From Brachynemurus nebulosus (taxonomy: Eukaryota > Arthropoda > Insecta > Neuroptera > Myrmeleontidae), in assembly GCA_035578155.1 (NCBI GenBank), contig JAPWDM010000015.1, forward strand, positions 1,117,001 to 1,181,000: 64,000 nt of DNA. Reading direction: 5' to 3'. Made by a program: the position numbers and the translations under genes. Under the pieces are notes generated by a model, which worked only from the letters and a program-made list of their open reading frames with translations, did no database searches and was not told where the DNA came from. Shown here piece after piece: positions 42,087 to 53,551 of the stretch. Numbering within the stretch: position 1 is the first letter of the stretch; every line of letters starts with the position of its first letter.

Positions 42087-43320
42087 CATTGATTTTATCA
42101 AAAATATATGCCAAATAGCATAGCTTGAGAAGCCATAAATTATCGTGAAAATAATCGGCCAAATTAGAATTTTGCTCTGTTAGAAGTATAAGAACTTCAT
42201 CTTTTAAAGTTAATAATCGTTTCAAACTTCGACCTCTTGATAGCCACCTAACTTCAGCATGTAGCAATAAACTTGTATAATCCGAATCCATATCAATGCA
42301 CAAATTTTTAAACAATCGACTATTAAGTGCTCGACTTTTAATAAAGTTAATGATTTTGACTGCATCAAAAAACACAGTGTTTAATTCTGGTGCAATTTTT
42401 TTAACAACAAGTGCCTCTCGGTGAATCATACAATGTGTAAATGTAATATGATCATTTCCAGCTTTAACAAATGCTGTAAAACCAAGATCTTGTCCGGTCA
42501 TTGCTGCAGCACCGTCCGTGCACACACCAACACAATTTTTCCAATTTAATCCTTCTTTTTCAAAAAACTCATTTACTTTTTTATATATATCTTTTCCACG
42601 AGTATGACCTTCCAGAGGACGACAAAACAGTATATCTTCATGAATGCTTCCCTCATAAATATATCTTACAAAAAGTAACAACTGTGCCATTTTTGAAATG
42701 TCTGTCGACTCGTCCAGTTGTATTGCAAACTTTGAGCTGTCTTTAAGCCTCATAAGAAGCTGTTGAAATTGATTATTGCTAATGTCTGAAATTCTTTTGG
42801 ACACAGTGTCATTTGATAATGGAATTTTACTAATTTCAGCAGCATACTGTTTTCCATGAACAATTTCAGACATTCTTATAGCTGCAGGTAGTAAAAGTTG
42901 CTCTCCAATAGTAAAAGGCTTTTTCGTTTTTGCTATCAAATACGAAACTTCATACGATGCCAATAGATATTTATCATTCAAAGTAACATACTTCTCCAAA
43001 TTGTTCTTTTCTTTCTTTGATGTTTGCAAAAGACGCTCAAAATATTCTATTGGCTTTTTTGATAACGTTGCATGTTTAGTATTCAAATGTCGTTGCAGTT
43101 TTGACGGTTTCATGCTTTCTGCAGCCAAAACTTCTTTGCAAATTAAGCACACTGATTGTTCTTCATTGTTGTGAGAAGAGCATGTGAAGCCATACTGCAA
43201 ATATGATTCGTCATATTTTCTTTTTTTTGTTTTGCTAGAAGTCGGATTTGAAGCACTGCAACTTGGTTGTGACGGCGTGGCAGACTTATTAGTTGGAATT
43301 TTAATTAGCCATTTATCCAT
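42087..43320 (-). CDS. hAT transposase (ZBED5/SCAND3-like), N-terminal part, cut by the BEL/Pao insertion
   Basis: The start MDKWLIKIP is at 43320. A BED-like zinc finger follows (VCLICKEVL, LQRHLNTKH, about residues 57-84). The first catalytic Asp is in FAIQLDESTDI, and the second in GVCTDGAAAMTG. The hAT CxxH-like motif HCMIHREAL and the RW motif VRWLSRGRSL follow. The frame runs into the 3' LTR at 42086. The C-terminal part is at 34217-34853. The two coding pieces, counted with one copy of the duplication, total 1866 bases, a multiple of three, and no stop occurs in either. It was probably intact when the retrotransposon landed. Confidence 0.88.
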
Positions 43321-43850
43321 GATGGTTAAATAATAATAAATAATTAAACAAAATGTAGTTGAACTTTAACGTAATAATTAAAAACACCAACTGAAAATTA
43401 CACAGTAAATACACACATGTCACTACGAAGACAAAGCTGAGTCCAAACTGAAGTACAAACAGAAAAATAACTACACTCGAATCTTTACCAGTGCAATGAC
43501 AACAAATTACGATCAGATCAATCCCGACGCATGGCGTGTTCAAAGTGTGCAGCGCACAAAGGCACCGTATCACAAAGACGTTGTATTTATTATTTTAAAT
43601 GCTACTTCCATATTTTCATTTATAGGCCCTACATAACAGTTTTGCATTGCCACTTTCTTCAAAAAATAGTTATAATAAAACTACAATAGTATTTTGTATG
43701 ATTTTTATTTGTATTTATATTTGTACGTAGTGTGTATACTAATCTTAAAATTTTATTTATAATGATTGAAAAGTATCAGATCTTTGCGACCCCCTTTCAG
43801 TAGTCTCGCGACCGCCCTGGGGGTCGCGACCCACAGTTTAAGAAGCCCTG

Positions 43851-43950
43851 CTTTACAATACATGAGACAATTTCTTGAGAACCTTTGGAAACCTGAGTTT
43901 CATCCCACATAAACACGTTACCTGTATTATCATTTTCATTAGAGTCGTCT
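43851..43950 (-). pseudogene. DUF7869-like protein, upstream part beyond the hAT
   Basis: The minus strand reads NVFMWDETQVSKGSQEIVSC and stops at the hAT duplication. It continues in phase at 33825 (see that entry). On its 5' side it is cut by the SINE at 43960-44190. MWDE.Q...G..E is another conserved block of this protein family. Confidence 0.6.
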
Positions 43951-43959
43951 CTGCAATTT

Positions 43960-44190
43960 TTGAAGGGTCTTTGATGGTGAGTCCCGGTCGGAGTCATCCG
44001 TGTAGACTTTGGGGTGTCCGCCATGGTAGGACGTTGTCTCGATGGTTTGTGACGTCATCCGTGCAGACTTTACGGGACCTTCGATGGTGAGTCCCTGTCT
44101 TGAGATGTAATTTTTATTTTTGTTGGATTTGAACCCATTGTTCTGTTTATTTGAGGCCGACATCTTACCCGTTGGGCTACAGACGGGCTG
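43960..44190 (-). repeat. tRNA-derived SINE, minus strand, with duplicated tail
   Basis: On the minus strand a good box A, TAGCCCAACGGGTAAGATG (44179-44161), and box B, GGTTCAAATCC (44135-44125), form a pol III promoter. The body has two related units: ACTCACCATCGAAGGTCCC...TCTGCACGGATGACGTCAC, then a second CGGATGACTCCGACCGGGACTCACCATC. This copy is better preserved than the one at 7705. The parent tRNA is not evident. Confidence 0.75.
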
Positions 44191-45102
44191 TATGTAGTGT
44201 AAAGTTTCAATATATATTTTGCAAAGGAATTGACTAAATTTAAATTGTCATTTATGAAATATTTATAGTAGAAAATACATTAGATTTTAATGGATCAGTT
44301 GCGATAAAAGATAACATTATGACCTTACGTTTTATATTTATGTTTTTATCAGTTTGCGGTGTAAAGTTAATTCGTATGCGAATTATTTATTAAAATTTTG
44401 TATTATTTCTTATAATATATTTATAATAAAATTTAACTATAATTTTTTCGACTGATGTAAATCAAAATCACATGTTGTGTTCATGAGGAAGATTGGCGTA
44501 AATTGAAATCGCACGTTCTATGCGTGTATTATAACCTTCGGCCTTAAATATTCCAAAGAAATTGCAATTCTGATGCAATGCTGACTAAGGTTTTTTTCTG
44601 ATTGACACAAATCAAATCACATGTTTTGCGCCTATATAGGACCACGACAATTAGATTAAACCACAATTTTATTCAGGCGTTCAAATTGATAAAACGTAAA
44701 GTGTTTCAATTATTTTTAATACGACTTAATCAAATTACTTTTTAGTTTTGTTTGTGTTATTTTTAAAATATCTGGTAAGTAGAAAAATATTAAATCAGTT
44801 TATTTTTTACTTTTATTGTGTTATTTTTCAAGTTGCCGGTAAATAAAATAACTATCAAATTACTTAATGAATTTTAATGCTATTTTTTATTTTTTACATT
44901 TTAATCTTTTTGTGAAAACAACAGGTATCCAGGTGTTTATATTAAAACTATCATTTGTTGTAACTTCTTTTAGTTATTTTAGATTTTGATTAGTGTAATT
45001 TATTTATATATTTTTATTTGTTGTAGAATTTTTATCAAGAAAGATGCCTAGAGGAAGTGAAAAGTAAGAACTGCCGTTTTTAACATATACAAGGAAGAAT
45101 GT
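44191..45102. other. Non-coding stretch with a triple imperfect repeat
   Basis: Three related segments occur: AAATCAAAATCACATGTTGTG (about 44458), AAATTGAAATCGCACGTTCT (about 44500) and AAATCAAATCACATGTTTTG (about 44609). A TATATAGG follows near 44634. It might be the promoter side of the polymerase fragment at 45103, or a degraded MITE. No gene is recognisable. Confidence 0.4.
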
Positions 45103-45690
45103 AAAAAACGGCGCGGAATAATTTTTATTAAAAATGACGATAATCTGTGTCTTCTTAGAGCGGTAGTGGTTGCAAAAACCCATGTCAAGAAAGATGTCAA
45201 TTTTGAAAGGATTCGTTGTAACTATCATAACATGCAAATTGAAAAGGTGAACAAATTGCTTCAGAAAACAGGGTTGATGATTCCACAACAAGGAGCTGGG
45301 ATTGAAGAATTACAAATTTTACAGCGCCATCTACAGAAATATAAGATCACCGTTTATAAACATCAGACTAAAGGTCAAGATGTAATATTTAAAGGCAATA
45401 ATGATGACGCAATTTACAAAATAAATCTTTTACATGGATAACACTATAGCGTAATCACCAGTTTAACTGTGGCGTTCGTTTGTGGATACTATTGCGAGGC
45501 GTGCCGTCCACCTTTTAACGTAATGAATAAACATCTTTGTGGTGCCACTTGTCCGTGTTGTCAACAAACTCCACCGTGTACAAAAACAAATGAAGTTAAA
45601 TGCGATGACTGCAATCGAGAGTTCCGTAGCAAAGAATGTTTTGACAAGCATCGTAATCAAGGATCACTGTGTCGAAACTCTTTGTAATGT
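45103..45690 (+). pseudogene. Polinton DNA polymerase B, N-terminal zinc-finger region fragment
   Basis: The frame reads RRGIIFIKNDDNLCLLRAVV, then VVAKTHVKKDVNFERI, a PQQGAGIEELQILQ block, a TAA at 45439-45441, then HYSVITS and a Cys-rich run (YYCEACRPPF, HLCGATCPCCQQTPPC, VKCDDCNREFRSKECFDKH). The leading D-CLLRA...VAK pattern followed by CP.C...C..C.R.F....CF..H is the N-terminal part of Polinton/Maverick type-B DNA polymerases as I know them. The polymerase core itself is absent here. The single stop and lost 3' part make it a relic. Confidence 0.7.
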
Positions 45691-45699
45691 GTCACCAGA

Positions 45700-48600
45700 T
45701 GTAATAACAAGTTTTTTATTTTTTTTATTAAACAAGAACTCAAGGGTTTATGAATAAGATCTGGTAACGTGGTGACATCTAGTCACTCACATCCCAATTA
45801 TCAAATTACTTTATAGTCGCTATGCAAATTTCGGCCTTAATGGCAGTGATATTAAAGTGTGGAAGCGAATTTAAGGCGAAAATGGTACCATCATTAAGAC
45901 GCTTATCAAAATAAGGACCAAATTAAATATCAAATTTGAGTATTTAATAATAACAATTTATTGTAACAAACCACAATTACAACGTAGTTTATACGTATTT
46001 AAGCTGTAAATTGAAGCAATAACAATTTGCTAGAACCACTAACTTACAATATTATTATTATTTTTTTTTTTTAAATTAAATCCTAATATTTTAACTACCG
46101 TAACTAATTTACATGCTATAAAATACTACACTATACAATAATAATAAATATTTAATTAAATGGTAATGGAACCACGAAAACTTGAATCGCTCATTAAAAT
46201 GAGGAAACGCTTCGGAGGCAACCTTAAATGTCGAATACGACTTAATTCTTTTTTTCCGCAAGCGGAACCCTATTTCAATGCTAAATAAGCAAGGATACTG
46301 GATATAATGTTTAACAATTTTGTAAATACTATCACTATTAGCACTGAAAATCTATGAAAAGGACAAAAGGCTATTGATGTGTACCCGACATTTATTGATT
46401 AAATAAGTAGTCAATTTTGAACGAAAGAGATTGTAAAATTATGTTTTAAACTACATATTTATTTTTTATTCTATTGCAAACTGTTAATAACGGTCGATTT
46501 AAGGATTTTAAATGAAAACTAACTACTAAAACTAACAATATTCATTAAAACTAATGAAAAAGATACACTGTTGCACTAGAAACGGCAAGATGGCCGCCCA
46601 TGTTAGCCGCGTTTAATTGATGTGTACACCACAAGTGGCGATGATGAAAAAGGGCTGTTTGATGAATCACAGTAACCAATTAACGTCTCTTGCGCTCAAA
46701 ATCAACCAGGGATTTTTTTTTTTTGACAACTAAAAATCGATGTCAATCCCTATAGATTAAAACGTACAGTAGTGTGCATGTAAATTGAATTGATAAAATA
46801 TAATTTTTTACACTGAGTGAAAGTTAAATTAAAACAATAAAATTTTACAATGTTTATTTCGTTTTTCTATAGTTTTTGGCGACAAGTGCAGTCAAATTTG
46901 AGAGGGTTGTTTTTCGTTTATGATAATAGTTATTTAAGAATTGTAACATCGTTAAAAATGTAATAAACGGTGCAGCAATTGTTTCAAAACTATCAATAAG
47001 CAGCAGATTTATTGTCCACCGTAAATTGCGTCATCGCTGCATACGTAACAACTCAAGCTCGTATATTGCTAGCAATTTGCATTTTTGGTCGCAAACATTA
47101 GGGTGCAGACGATATCACTCTCTCTTTCTATTTAGTGTAGCTATTTTCATTGTCAGCATGCGCTGGCAATTTCAAAAATGCCTCCATTTTAGCCATTTAG
47201 GTTTTCATTATCAAATACGAGTATAAATTACAAAGTAAATTTTAATAAGCGATAAATGTGTTTATTTATTATTTAAGTAAATAAAATTGTCATTCGTGAG
47301 TTCAAACAATAAAATATTAAAAATATGAATGAGTTTATTTATTATTTTTCATGTGAACCGCTAGACATGCGCAGAACAAAAATGGTACACTATTTTTGTA
47401 TTGTCTGTCTCTCTTTGTTGGCGACCAATTCCTCTCATAGGCTAGATACGTTGCTAGAAATTGTTACGTTCTGTAGAACGTTTTGAGAATTTTAAAAATT
47501 GTTAATTTCCTAAATTAATTTTATTGAACTTTTTGTTGCCTCTAACTGTACTTTTGCTGTACCTTTTTGTTGACACCAACTGTACTTTGGTATGTGTCAA
47601 ATACATTAAATTTTTTTTTGATTGGTAGAACTGTGGTAATGTAATTTTCGCGCTAAACTCGGCCTATATATATCAATTGATCGGTTATGTTAATTCTCTT
47701 TTAATTTGGTTTCGATCACGACCGGGCTTTTATATAATACAGACTTCTATATAATACAGGAATTTTGTAACTAAATATGTGAAAATTGGTATAAATTTTT
47801 TGGAAGTTAATATTGAGTGACAAGTACCATAGTGGAAATTAGTATGCAAACTGGAAAGCACATGTTACCTTTAAATGGACAAATTCAGGATGAAATCAAC
47901 TCGCTGACGGTTTAGATTTGGAGTTTACGCCCTTTTATGTGGATTACATCATACTTGGACAATCATCACAGTTTCAACGTTCTAAAGTCCATTTCACATC
48001 ATCTTCAGTTTAGATAAGTAATCTTTTGGCATGTTTTATTTCCTTTTTTGCAAATTAATTGCATGGTGCTTTCTTTAATTAATAAATTAACTTTTGTTTG
48101 GTGAATCTAAAGTGTAAAACAGTTGACTTTTCTGCAATTTAACTTTCTTGTAATGTGTAGTTTTCATTTAACGTAAAACAGTTGAATATCTATTCGTATT
48201 GACTTTTCTGTCACTCAAACCATTGTTAAATCTTTATAATGTTCTTTCATTTAATCGAAATTAAGCCTACCTACATGAGTTACATAACCTACCTAACCTA
48301 GTCATGAATTTTAAATTATAACGTGCATGTATATTAGTCAGTAAATATTTCTATCTTGTTAAATTTCCATATCTTTCTTACGTTCCTTTTTTGTAGTTTA
48401 TTAAAATTATTGTATTTCGTAATTTTATCTATATTTTCCTGCGTTATGCTAATTTTCTTGTTCTTTATTTTATCTTGCTAAAATATATACTGACTAACTA
48501 ACTTTTAGTATTATGTAATTCATTTCTATACTAATTTGTTGCTATTTCAAAATTATTTTGTTGCTACTTTACAAATTTCCTAAATTTTAATAATTTACAT

Positions 48601-49601
48601 TGTAATTGTTATTTAACCAAGAAATTGTTGTTAATTATTTATTGTAACAAATACTTTTATCACTTAATAATCTAATTTTTTTGTACAAAACTTCATTTTG
48701 GGAACAATCTGAAATTAACATTCACGACCCTGATATTGTACCAAAAATTGTACAATTAAACATTTAAAACATAAAAAATATGTAAGACTGAACTAGCCAA
48801 AGAAAATAAATTTTAATTCAAACTGAAAATTTCTATTATTTAAAATTTTCCTTATTTTATTTTCAGCAATAAGAAGTTTTCTCAACACTACCTTTTAAAA
48901 TTTAATTTCAATAAGTTTAATTTTTTTATTACCTAACAAAATATATGTATACTACATATATGGCTCAAACTGTATAGCTACTTAGAGAAACTACAGGAAG
49001 GAGTTCTGTATTACGATACAGATAGTGTTATTTACATTCAGAGGGGTGGTAAATATGATCTTAGAGTAATAATAATATATTCTTAGTTACAGAGAAAAAA
49101 CCCAATACTTTAAAATATTCTTCATTTGGGACGTATCGCAAGTGGCGATCCATCCCATTTGAATGTGTTAGTGTGAAACTTAATTTCTTAGGTGACACAC
49201 ATAGTCATAAGTATTACTTTAAGATAAAACCAATTTAGTAAAAAAAGAAGAGCAATTTTCTATTCATTTTTAAACTCTGTCACACTCTTTCATAATGCAG
49301 TTATTAAAAAAAAATTATTTTTGTTAGTCATGTTTGTATAGCCAATAGTACTATTTCTTTTTAGACACCAATGTATATTACCTAGATTTTTTTGGTAAAA
49401 AATAATTTATGACTGTTTTTATTATTGGATTATTGTTTACCTTATGTTTAAAAAAAAATTGGAATTTTTTTCCCAACAAATAATTATTATGTGCATTTGT
49501 ACGTATATACACAATACAGTACAAAAATATAAGTATGTAGATACTTTCAGTATACTTATATTTTTGCAGATTTAGAAGAATTTTAATTTTTGGCGATTGT
49601 A
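45700..49601. other. 3.9-kb stretch without a recognisable gene
   Basis: I checked all frames at a glance and saw no family signature. TATATAATACAG is repeated in the form TTTATATAATACAGACTTCTATATAATACAGG at 47730-47761. A CGGCAAGATGGCCGCC patch near 46583 is GC-richer than its flanks. Some of this may be old repeat sequence. Confidence 0.4.
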
Positions 49602-49605
49602 TTAA

Positions 49606-49949
49606 AGGGTTAGGGGTAGTTACCGGTGTGAAAAATTGAATATTTTAAATAATTTTGTTTTGACAGTAGTTTAATATATTTTATAAGATAAATAACACCG
49701 AATTAGATGAACCAATAAAATGTTATGATAGTCACCGCAAATCAGAACGGCGTTCAACAAATATGACGATAACGTGGTTTACAATAAATATCTATATATT
49801 ATTTTTAATATTTGTAAAATAAAGTTAAAACATAATATAATAAGCCCGTATTAGCTGTTTTATAAAATAATTTAAACTACTGTCAAAAAAAAAAAAAAAA
49901 ATTATTTAAAATACTTATTTTTTTCAAATTGTTGACTACCTATAACCCC
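49606..49949. mobile_element. 344-bp MITE with TTAA target duplication
   Basis: TTAA flanks both ends (49602-49605 and 49950-49953). The inverted ends read AGGGTTAGGGGTAGT and GGGGTTATAGGTAGT. Inner arms TGAAAAA...ATTTTAAATAATTTT and GACAGTAGTTTAA are also inverted, so the unit folds over much of its length. TTAA targeting points to piggyBac- or Kolobok-type machinery. Confidence 0.65.
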
Positions 49950-50506
49950 TTAACAGTCTATATTTAAAAAAAAAAATCATGACAGGATTCTCAAAATTGT
50001 TTAATTGTTCAAGTTAATTAATTCAGCAAAATAAACGTAATCAAAATGAATTTTTCATTTATTATTACACGAGACGTTTGTATTTTCTCATTTTTCGAAT
50101 AAATTTGTGTTGGTCTAGTGCAAGTTTGTTGCCTAGTAGTAATTTAAGGAGAAGAACTGTCAACTAATAAAAACGCGACAGCGATACTTAAGTGCCTTTG
50201 TTAACTGACGGTTCTTCGAGTTAAATTGCTTTTAGGCAATCAAATTTAGTTATAAAACACAAAATTCAGAAAAAATATAGTAGATATTCCCATATAACTC
50301 GAGTGTAGTACGGTACGGCAATTTAACGGATAAAATAATTTAGTACAATTCATATTATTTATTATTTAAAATATCTAAAACATATAAATTTTATTGTTAC
50401 TTCAGTTTTGAAATCAAATTAAATTCACCGATAAAAACTTTCGCTTCATTTTAGCGAATTTTCGAATCTATTATGGTAAAAATTTGTTTTGAGGTCCCTA
50501 GAAACC

Positions 50507-50508
<2 letters not shown>

Positions 50509-50577
<69 letters not shown>
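50509..50577. repeat. (AT)n microsatellite, about 34 units
   Basis: An uninterrupted AT dinucleotide run of about 69 bases. Both strands read as open Ile-Tyr repeats, which explains the spurious coding frames at this spot. Confidence 0.95.
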
Positions 50578-50580
<3 letters not shown>

Positions 50581-50756
50581 GTTCTATTTTTACGAAATTT
50601 GGTAAAAATTCTGGAAGTTCCAAACCGTTGGACAAGTTCTTTAGCCAGACATGTGCGACGCCGGAAACATTGTTTTGTGGACATTTTTAGTGAAAAAAAT
50701 TAATTTTTTTGCCTAAAGAAAAGTGAAAAGTTTCTGGTTGTTTTTTTTCGCTGTAA

Positions 50757-51404
50757 TAATTGAACCGGTGAGTGCAGAAGCCATATTAGTTAATAAAATC
50801 TGAAAATTCACTTTTTACACTCAATGAGTTTATCTAAGGTAAACTGACATTGTGTAAAAAAACCACACCAGCCAGTGTTTTATTTTTGAAAATATAAAGA
50901 CTTGGTAAATAGTATCGAGTGCAGAAAGCACATAAGTCTGTGACTTATGTTGTTCTTGCGCTCAACGCTGATAATTGTCACTTTGTAAATAATAAACAAA
51001 TACTTTATTTTGCAAAATACCACTTTAAAAAAAAATAGAAATAAAAAAAACAAAAGTGGTATTTTGCAAAGTAAAGTATTTTTTACTATTTACAAATATG
51101 GAATACCATAAAGTAACGCTCAAATCTATTATTATTAATAGTCACTTTCTTCACGAGATGGCTTATTTATTTGTTGAGTGCAGAAATAACACAAGTCAAA
51201 TTTATTTTTTTTATTTTATAAAGGAAACTTTAATTGAAAATGAGAAAATAATATAGTGAACACATTTCCGTAATATGAATGTAAAGTTTGAGCTGAAAAG
51301 TTTTTCCTAAATTCATATTTCGGGAATAGTATACTGTTTTTTCGCTCTCCTGTAAAATTTCGAAAATGTGACTTATGTGATTTCTGCACTCACCGATTCA
51401 ATTA
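50757..51404. mobile_element. TA-flanked foldback element (family D) with iterated GAGTGCAGAA motif
   Basis: The ends read TAATTGAACCGGTGAGTGCA and, inverted, TAATTGAATCGGTGAGTGCA. TA or TAAT stands at each edge. A central inverted repeat, AAATACTTT.TTTTGCAAA and its complement, spans about 51000-51085 around an A-rich spacer. The motif GAGTGCAGAA with a following CACATAAGT recurs five times: 50770-50779, 50917-50926, 50953-50963 (reverse, GCGCAAGAA variant), 51176-51185 and 51382-51391 (reverse). No transposase is encoded. Confidence 0.7.
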
Positions 51405-51538
51405 GTCCTAACTTTCTTTACGGTAAAAGTTAAAATAAAAACTACAATATTCTTATGGGACTTAATACACATAAGTTAAACTGGAAAGGAAAGATTTGAG
51501 AAAAAGGGATCTAAATACTGCCATCAATCATGTGAAAC

Positions 51539-51600
51539 AGGGGTCGGCAACCATTTTAGGACGGAGGACTACTTTCATAAAGAATATCCTTAGGCGAATT
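51539..51600 (+). repeat. Solo hAT terminus
   Basis: CAGGGGTCGGCAACCATTTT is a typical hAT inverted-repeat end followed by subterminal sequence. I found no matching inverted end downstream, so this is a fragment, or the partner has diverged. Confidence 0.45.
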
Positions 51601-52921
51601 ACACCAACTACAAAGAAAGAATAACTTGTGTGTGTGCCAACTGCAAATTTACCAATATAAAATAATGAATACTTTTCAAAAAGAATATACTTAACCCTTA
51701 AAGGCTTTCGTAACCATATAGGAACACTAATTTTAACTAAATATTTTGATAGATTTTAGGGCGCTGATTACGAAAAAAATATTGAAAAAATTCCAACACG
51801 TCAGAATTTTTATATATTAGGTATTCAAATGTTTGACTAAAATTACTTAGGTCGACCAAGTGAAGAATAGTTTACGCATTTTTCTTTATTTCCTATCTGA
51901 TAAAAAGTCATTACTCAATACATAGTTTCAACTGGCTGCTACGAACACATTCTCATCAATGTTTTATTAAAAATGTAACCTGATTAACTAAGTGACGTAT
52001 CTTTATTTGCGAAAAAAGTGAATTTTAATGTCATCCGATGAAATTCGATGAAAAATTAAGTGAAGATGAATTGGATACCTGGAAATCTTTTTAATCAAAT
52101 CAAATTAAATTCCATAAACTTTTTAATTCTTTATATTCCTTGAAAATCCAATCTCTTTTAGTTTTTTACCATTCTTAAAACATAATATCATATTTATCTT
52201 GTCTTCAACTATGAAATGAGAATCTTTATAGAAAAGCCGCAATAAAGTTGACTAAACAGGTCATAAATCATAAGGTAAGAGTATTTATTTAAGCTAGAGT
52301 AAAAAGATTTTTTGGTCTTGTTTTTCACTTATTGATACTCAATTTGTCAAACATTGTAAATGGGTGTAAGTTTTCAAAAACACTAATACATACACATATT
52401 AAATACATATTTGGTGTCGACAAATTTAAACTTAGCTCCGTCACCCCCATTTACGTTTTTTCTCTATAACTAAGAATAGAGTAAAGATTCTTTTTATAAT
52501 ACACCCTGATCAGATAAAAATGCAATTATATTTCTACCTCTTTTTAAATACAAATTCAGAATATACAGGTTGATACCTATGACTTGCGATTTCGATATGT
52601 ATAGAATACAAATGTATATGATAATTGTTTGCAATAAATTTTAGTGCAAAATATTTAATAATCAGTCAAAAACTTATTATAAAAAATAAATGTATTTCGT
52701 ATTAAAAATACATTTCATATTTAATACATGAAACATTCTGTATACAAATTATATATTTGTAGTACATGCTTAAAAGGAATAAAAATTATATTTCTTTCTT
52801 TCTTAAAAAGATTACGAAATATGTTTCTTTCTTTCTCGCACGTGTATTATAAAAAGAATTCTTCGTGTATATTATTATTACTCTAAGATATGATCTACCA
52901 ACGGAGTCTTTCTTGGGTGAT
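51601..52921. other. Non-coding stretch
   Basis: No gene or clear repeat is recognisable. A GAAATATGTTTCTTTCTTTC-type pyrimidine repeat occurs twice near 52790-52836. Confidence 0.4.
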
Positions 52922-53205
52922 ATGACGGATGAGTTGGAAGATTACGGAGTTGGTAGTTATATCACCGAGTAAGTGTCTGGTGGTCCCAAGATACATGACA
53001 ATACAATATATTCAACAAGGGAAGATCAACAAGGGACAATACAACTCCGGTCACCATTACATTGACAAACATCCGTCGCATCAAAGAACACGATATAGTC
53101 ACCAAATCGGAGAGTAAAGTCTTCAAACCTACATTTAATAAACGTCGCCGTATACCCGATTTTGATTCACTTCCTTATGGATTTAAAAGACCTAGGACCG
53201 ATTAA
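52922..53205 (+). pseudogene. Polinton-associated small protein relic
   Basis: The ATG at 52922 starts MTDELEDYGVGSYITE, followed by a TAA, then SGGPKIHDNTIYSTREDQQG. After a one-base shift comes ITLTNIRRIKEHDIVTKSES, and the gene ends FKPTFNKRRRIPDFDSLPYG plus FKRPRTD and a stop at about 53205. I associate this basic, Pro-Tyr-Gly-rich ending with a Polinton gene of unknown role. It lies next to Polinton integrase sequence, which supports that. One stop and one frameshift make it inactive. Confidence 0.45.
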
Positions 53206-53551
53206 ATCAACATGCTGTGTGTAAGTTTTTAACAAGGATAGTGACTTTAAAATTTGCTTTGTTTAAAAAAGATAGTGACTAAAAGAATAGATTTTTAAAC
53301 TAAAAATATTGTTAGTGATAAAGACGAATAACACTGTTGGTGAAACATTGAATATAACATTGGCGCCAAATTGTAAAACACTGAACTTGTCACAGACTTT
53401 TAATCTTTATATTTCGTAGATAGTAAATATTTTATAAAAAGCTAAGAATTTAGACGTAAGGACAAAAATTAAAAAAATGACCATTTTCATAGCTAAAAAT
53501 GTTTATTAACAAACATTAATAATAATAATAATAATAACAATACATGTAAAG
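53206..53551. other. Intergenic stretch
   Basis: AT-rich, with an AATAATAAT microsatellite near 53516-53536. Nothing else is visible. Confidence 0.5.

Larger units (their letters stand above)
33826..43850 (-). mobile_element. hAT transposon, itself interrupted by a BEL/Pao element
   Basis: The ends are CAGGGCTTCTTAAAC at the left and its inverted form AAGAAGCCCTG at the right. A perfect 8-bp duplication, CTTTACAA, flanks it (33818-33825, 43851-43858). Without the retrotransposon (34854-42086 plus one 5-bp duplication) the hAT is 2787 bp, a normal length. The right terminal part is rich in GGGTCGCGACC-type repeats and the left has GCGACCCCC, so subterminal motifs are shared. The transposase frame is open in both halves. 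Confidence 0.92.

Noticed and set aside
43960..44190. Candidate tRNA gene from good box A and box B
   Set aside because: No cloverleaf arms or acceptor stem can be formed, and the tail is shared with other SINE copies.
48280..48330. ACCTACCTAACCTAG run resembling a telomeric TTAGG repeat
   Set aside because: Only two or three imperfect units, not an array.
50451..50703. Open frames of Ile-Tyr repeats on both strands
   Set aside because: They are translations of the (AT)n microsatellite at 50509-50577.
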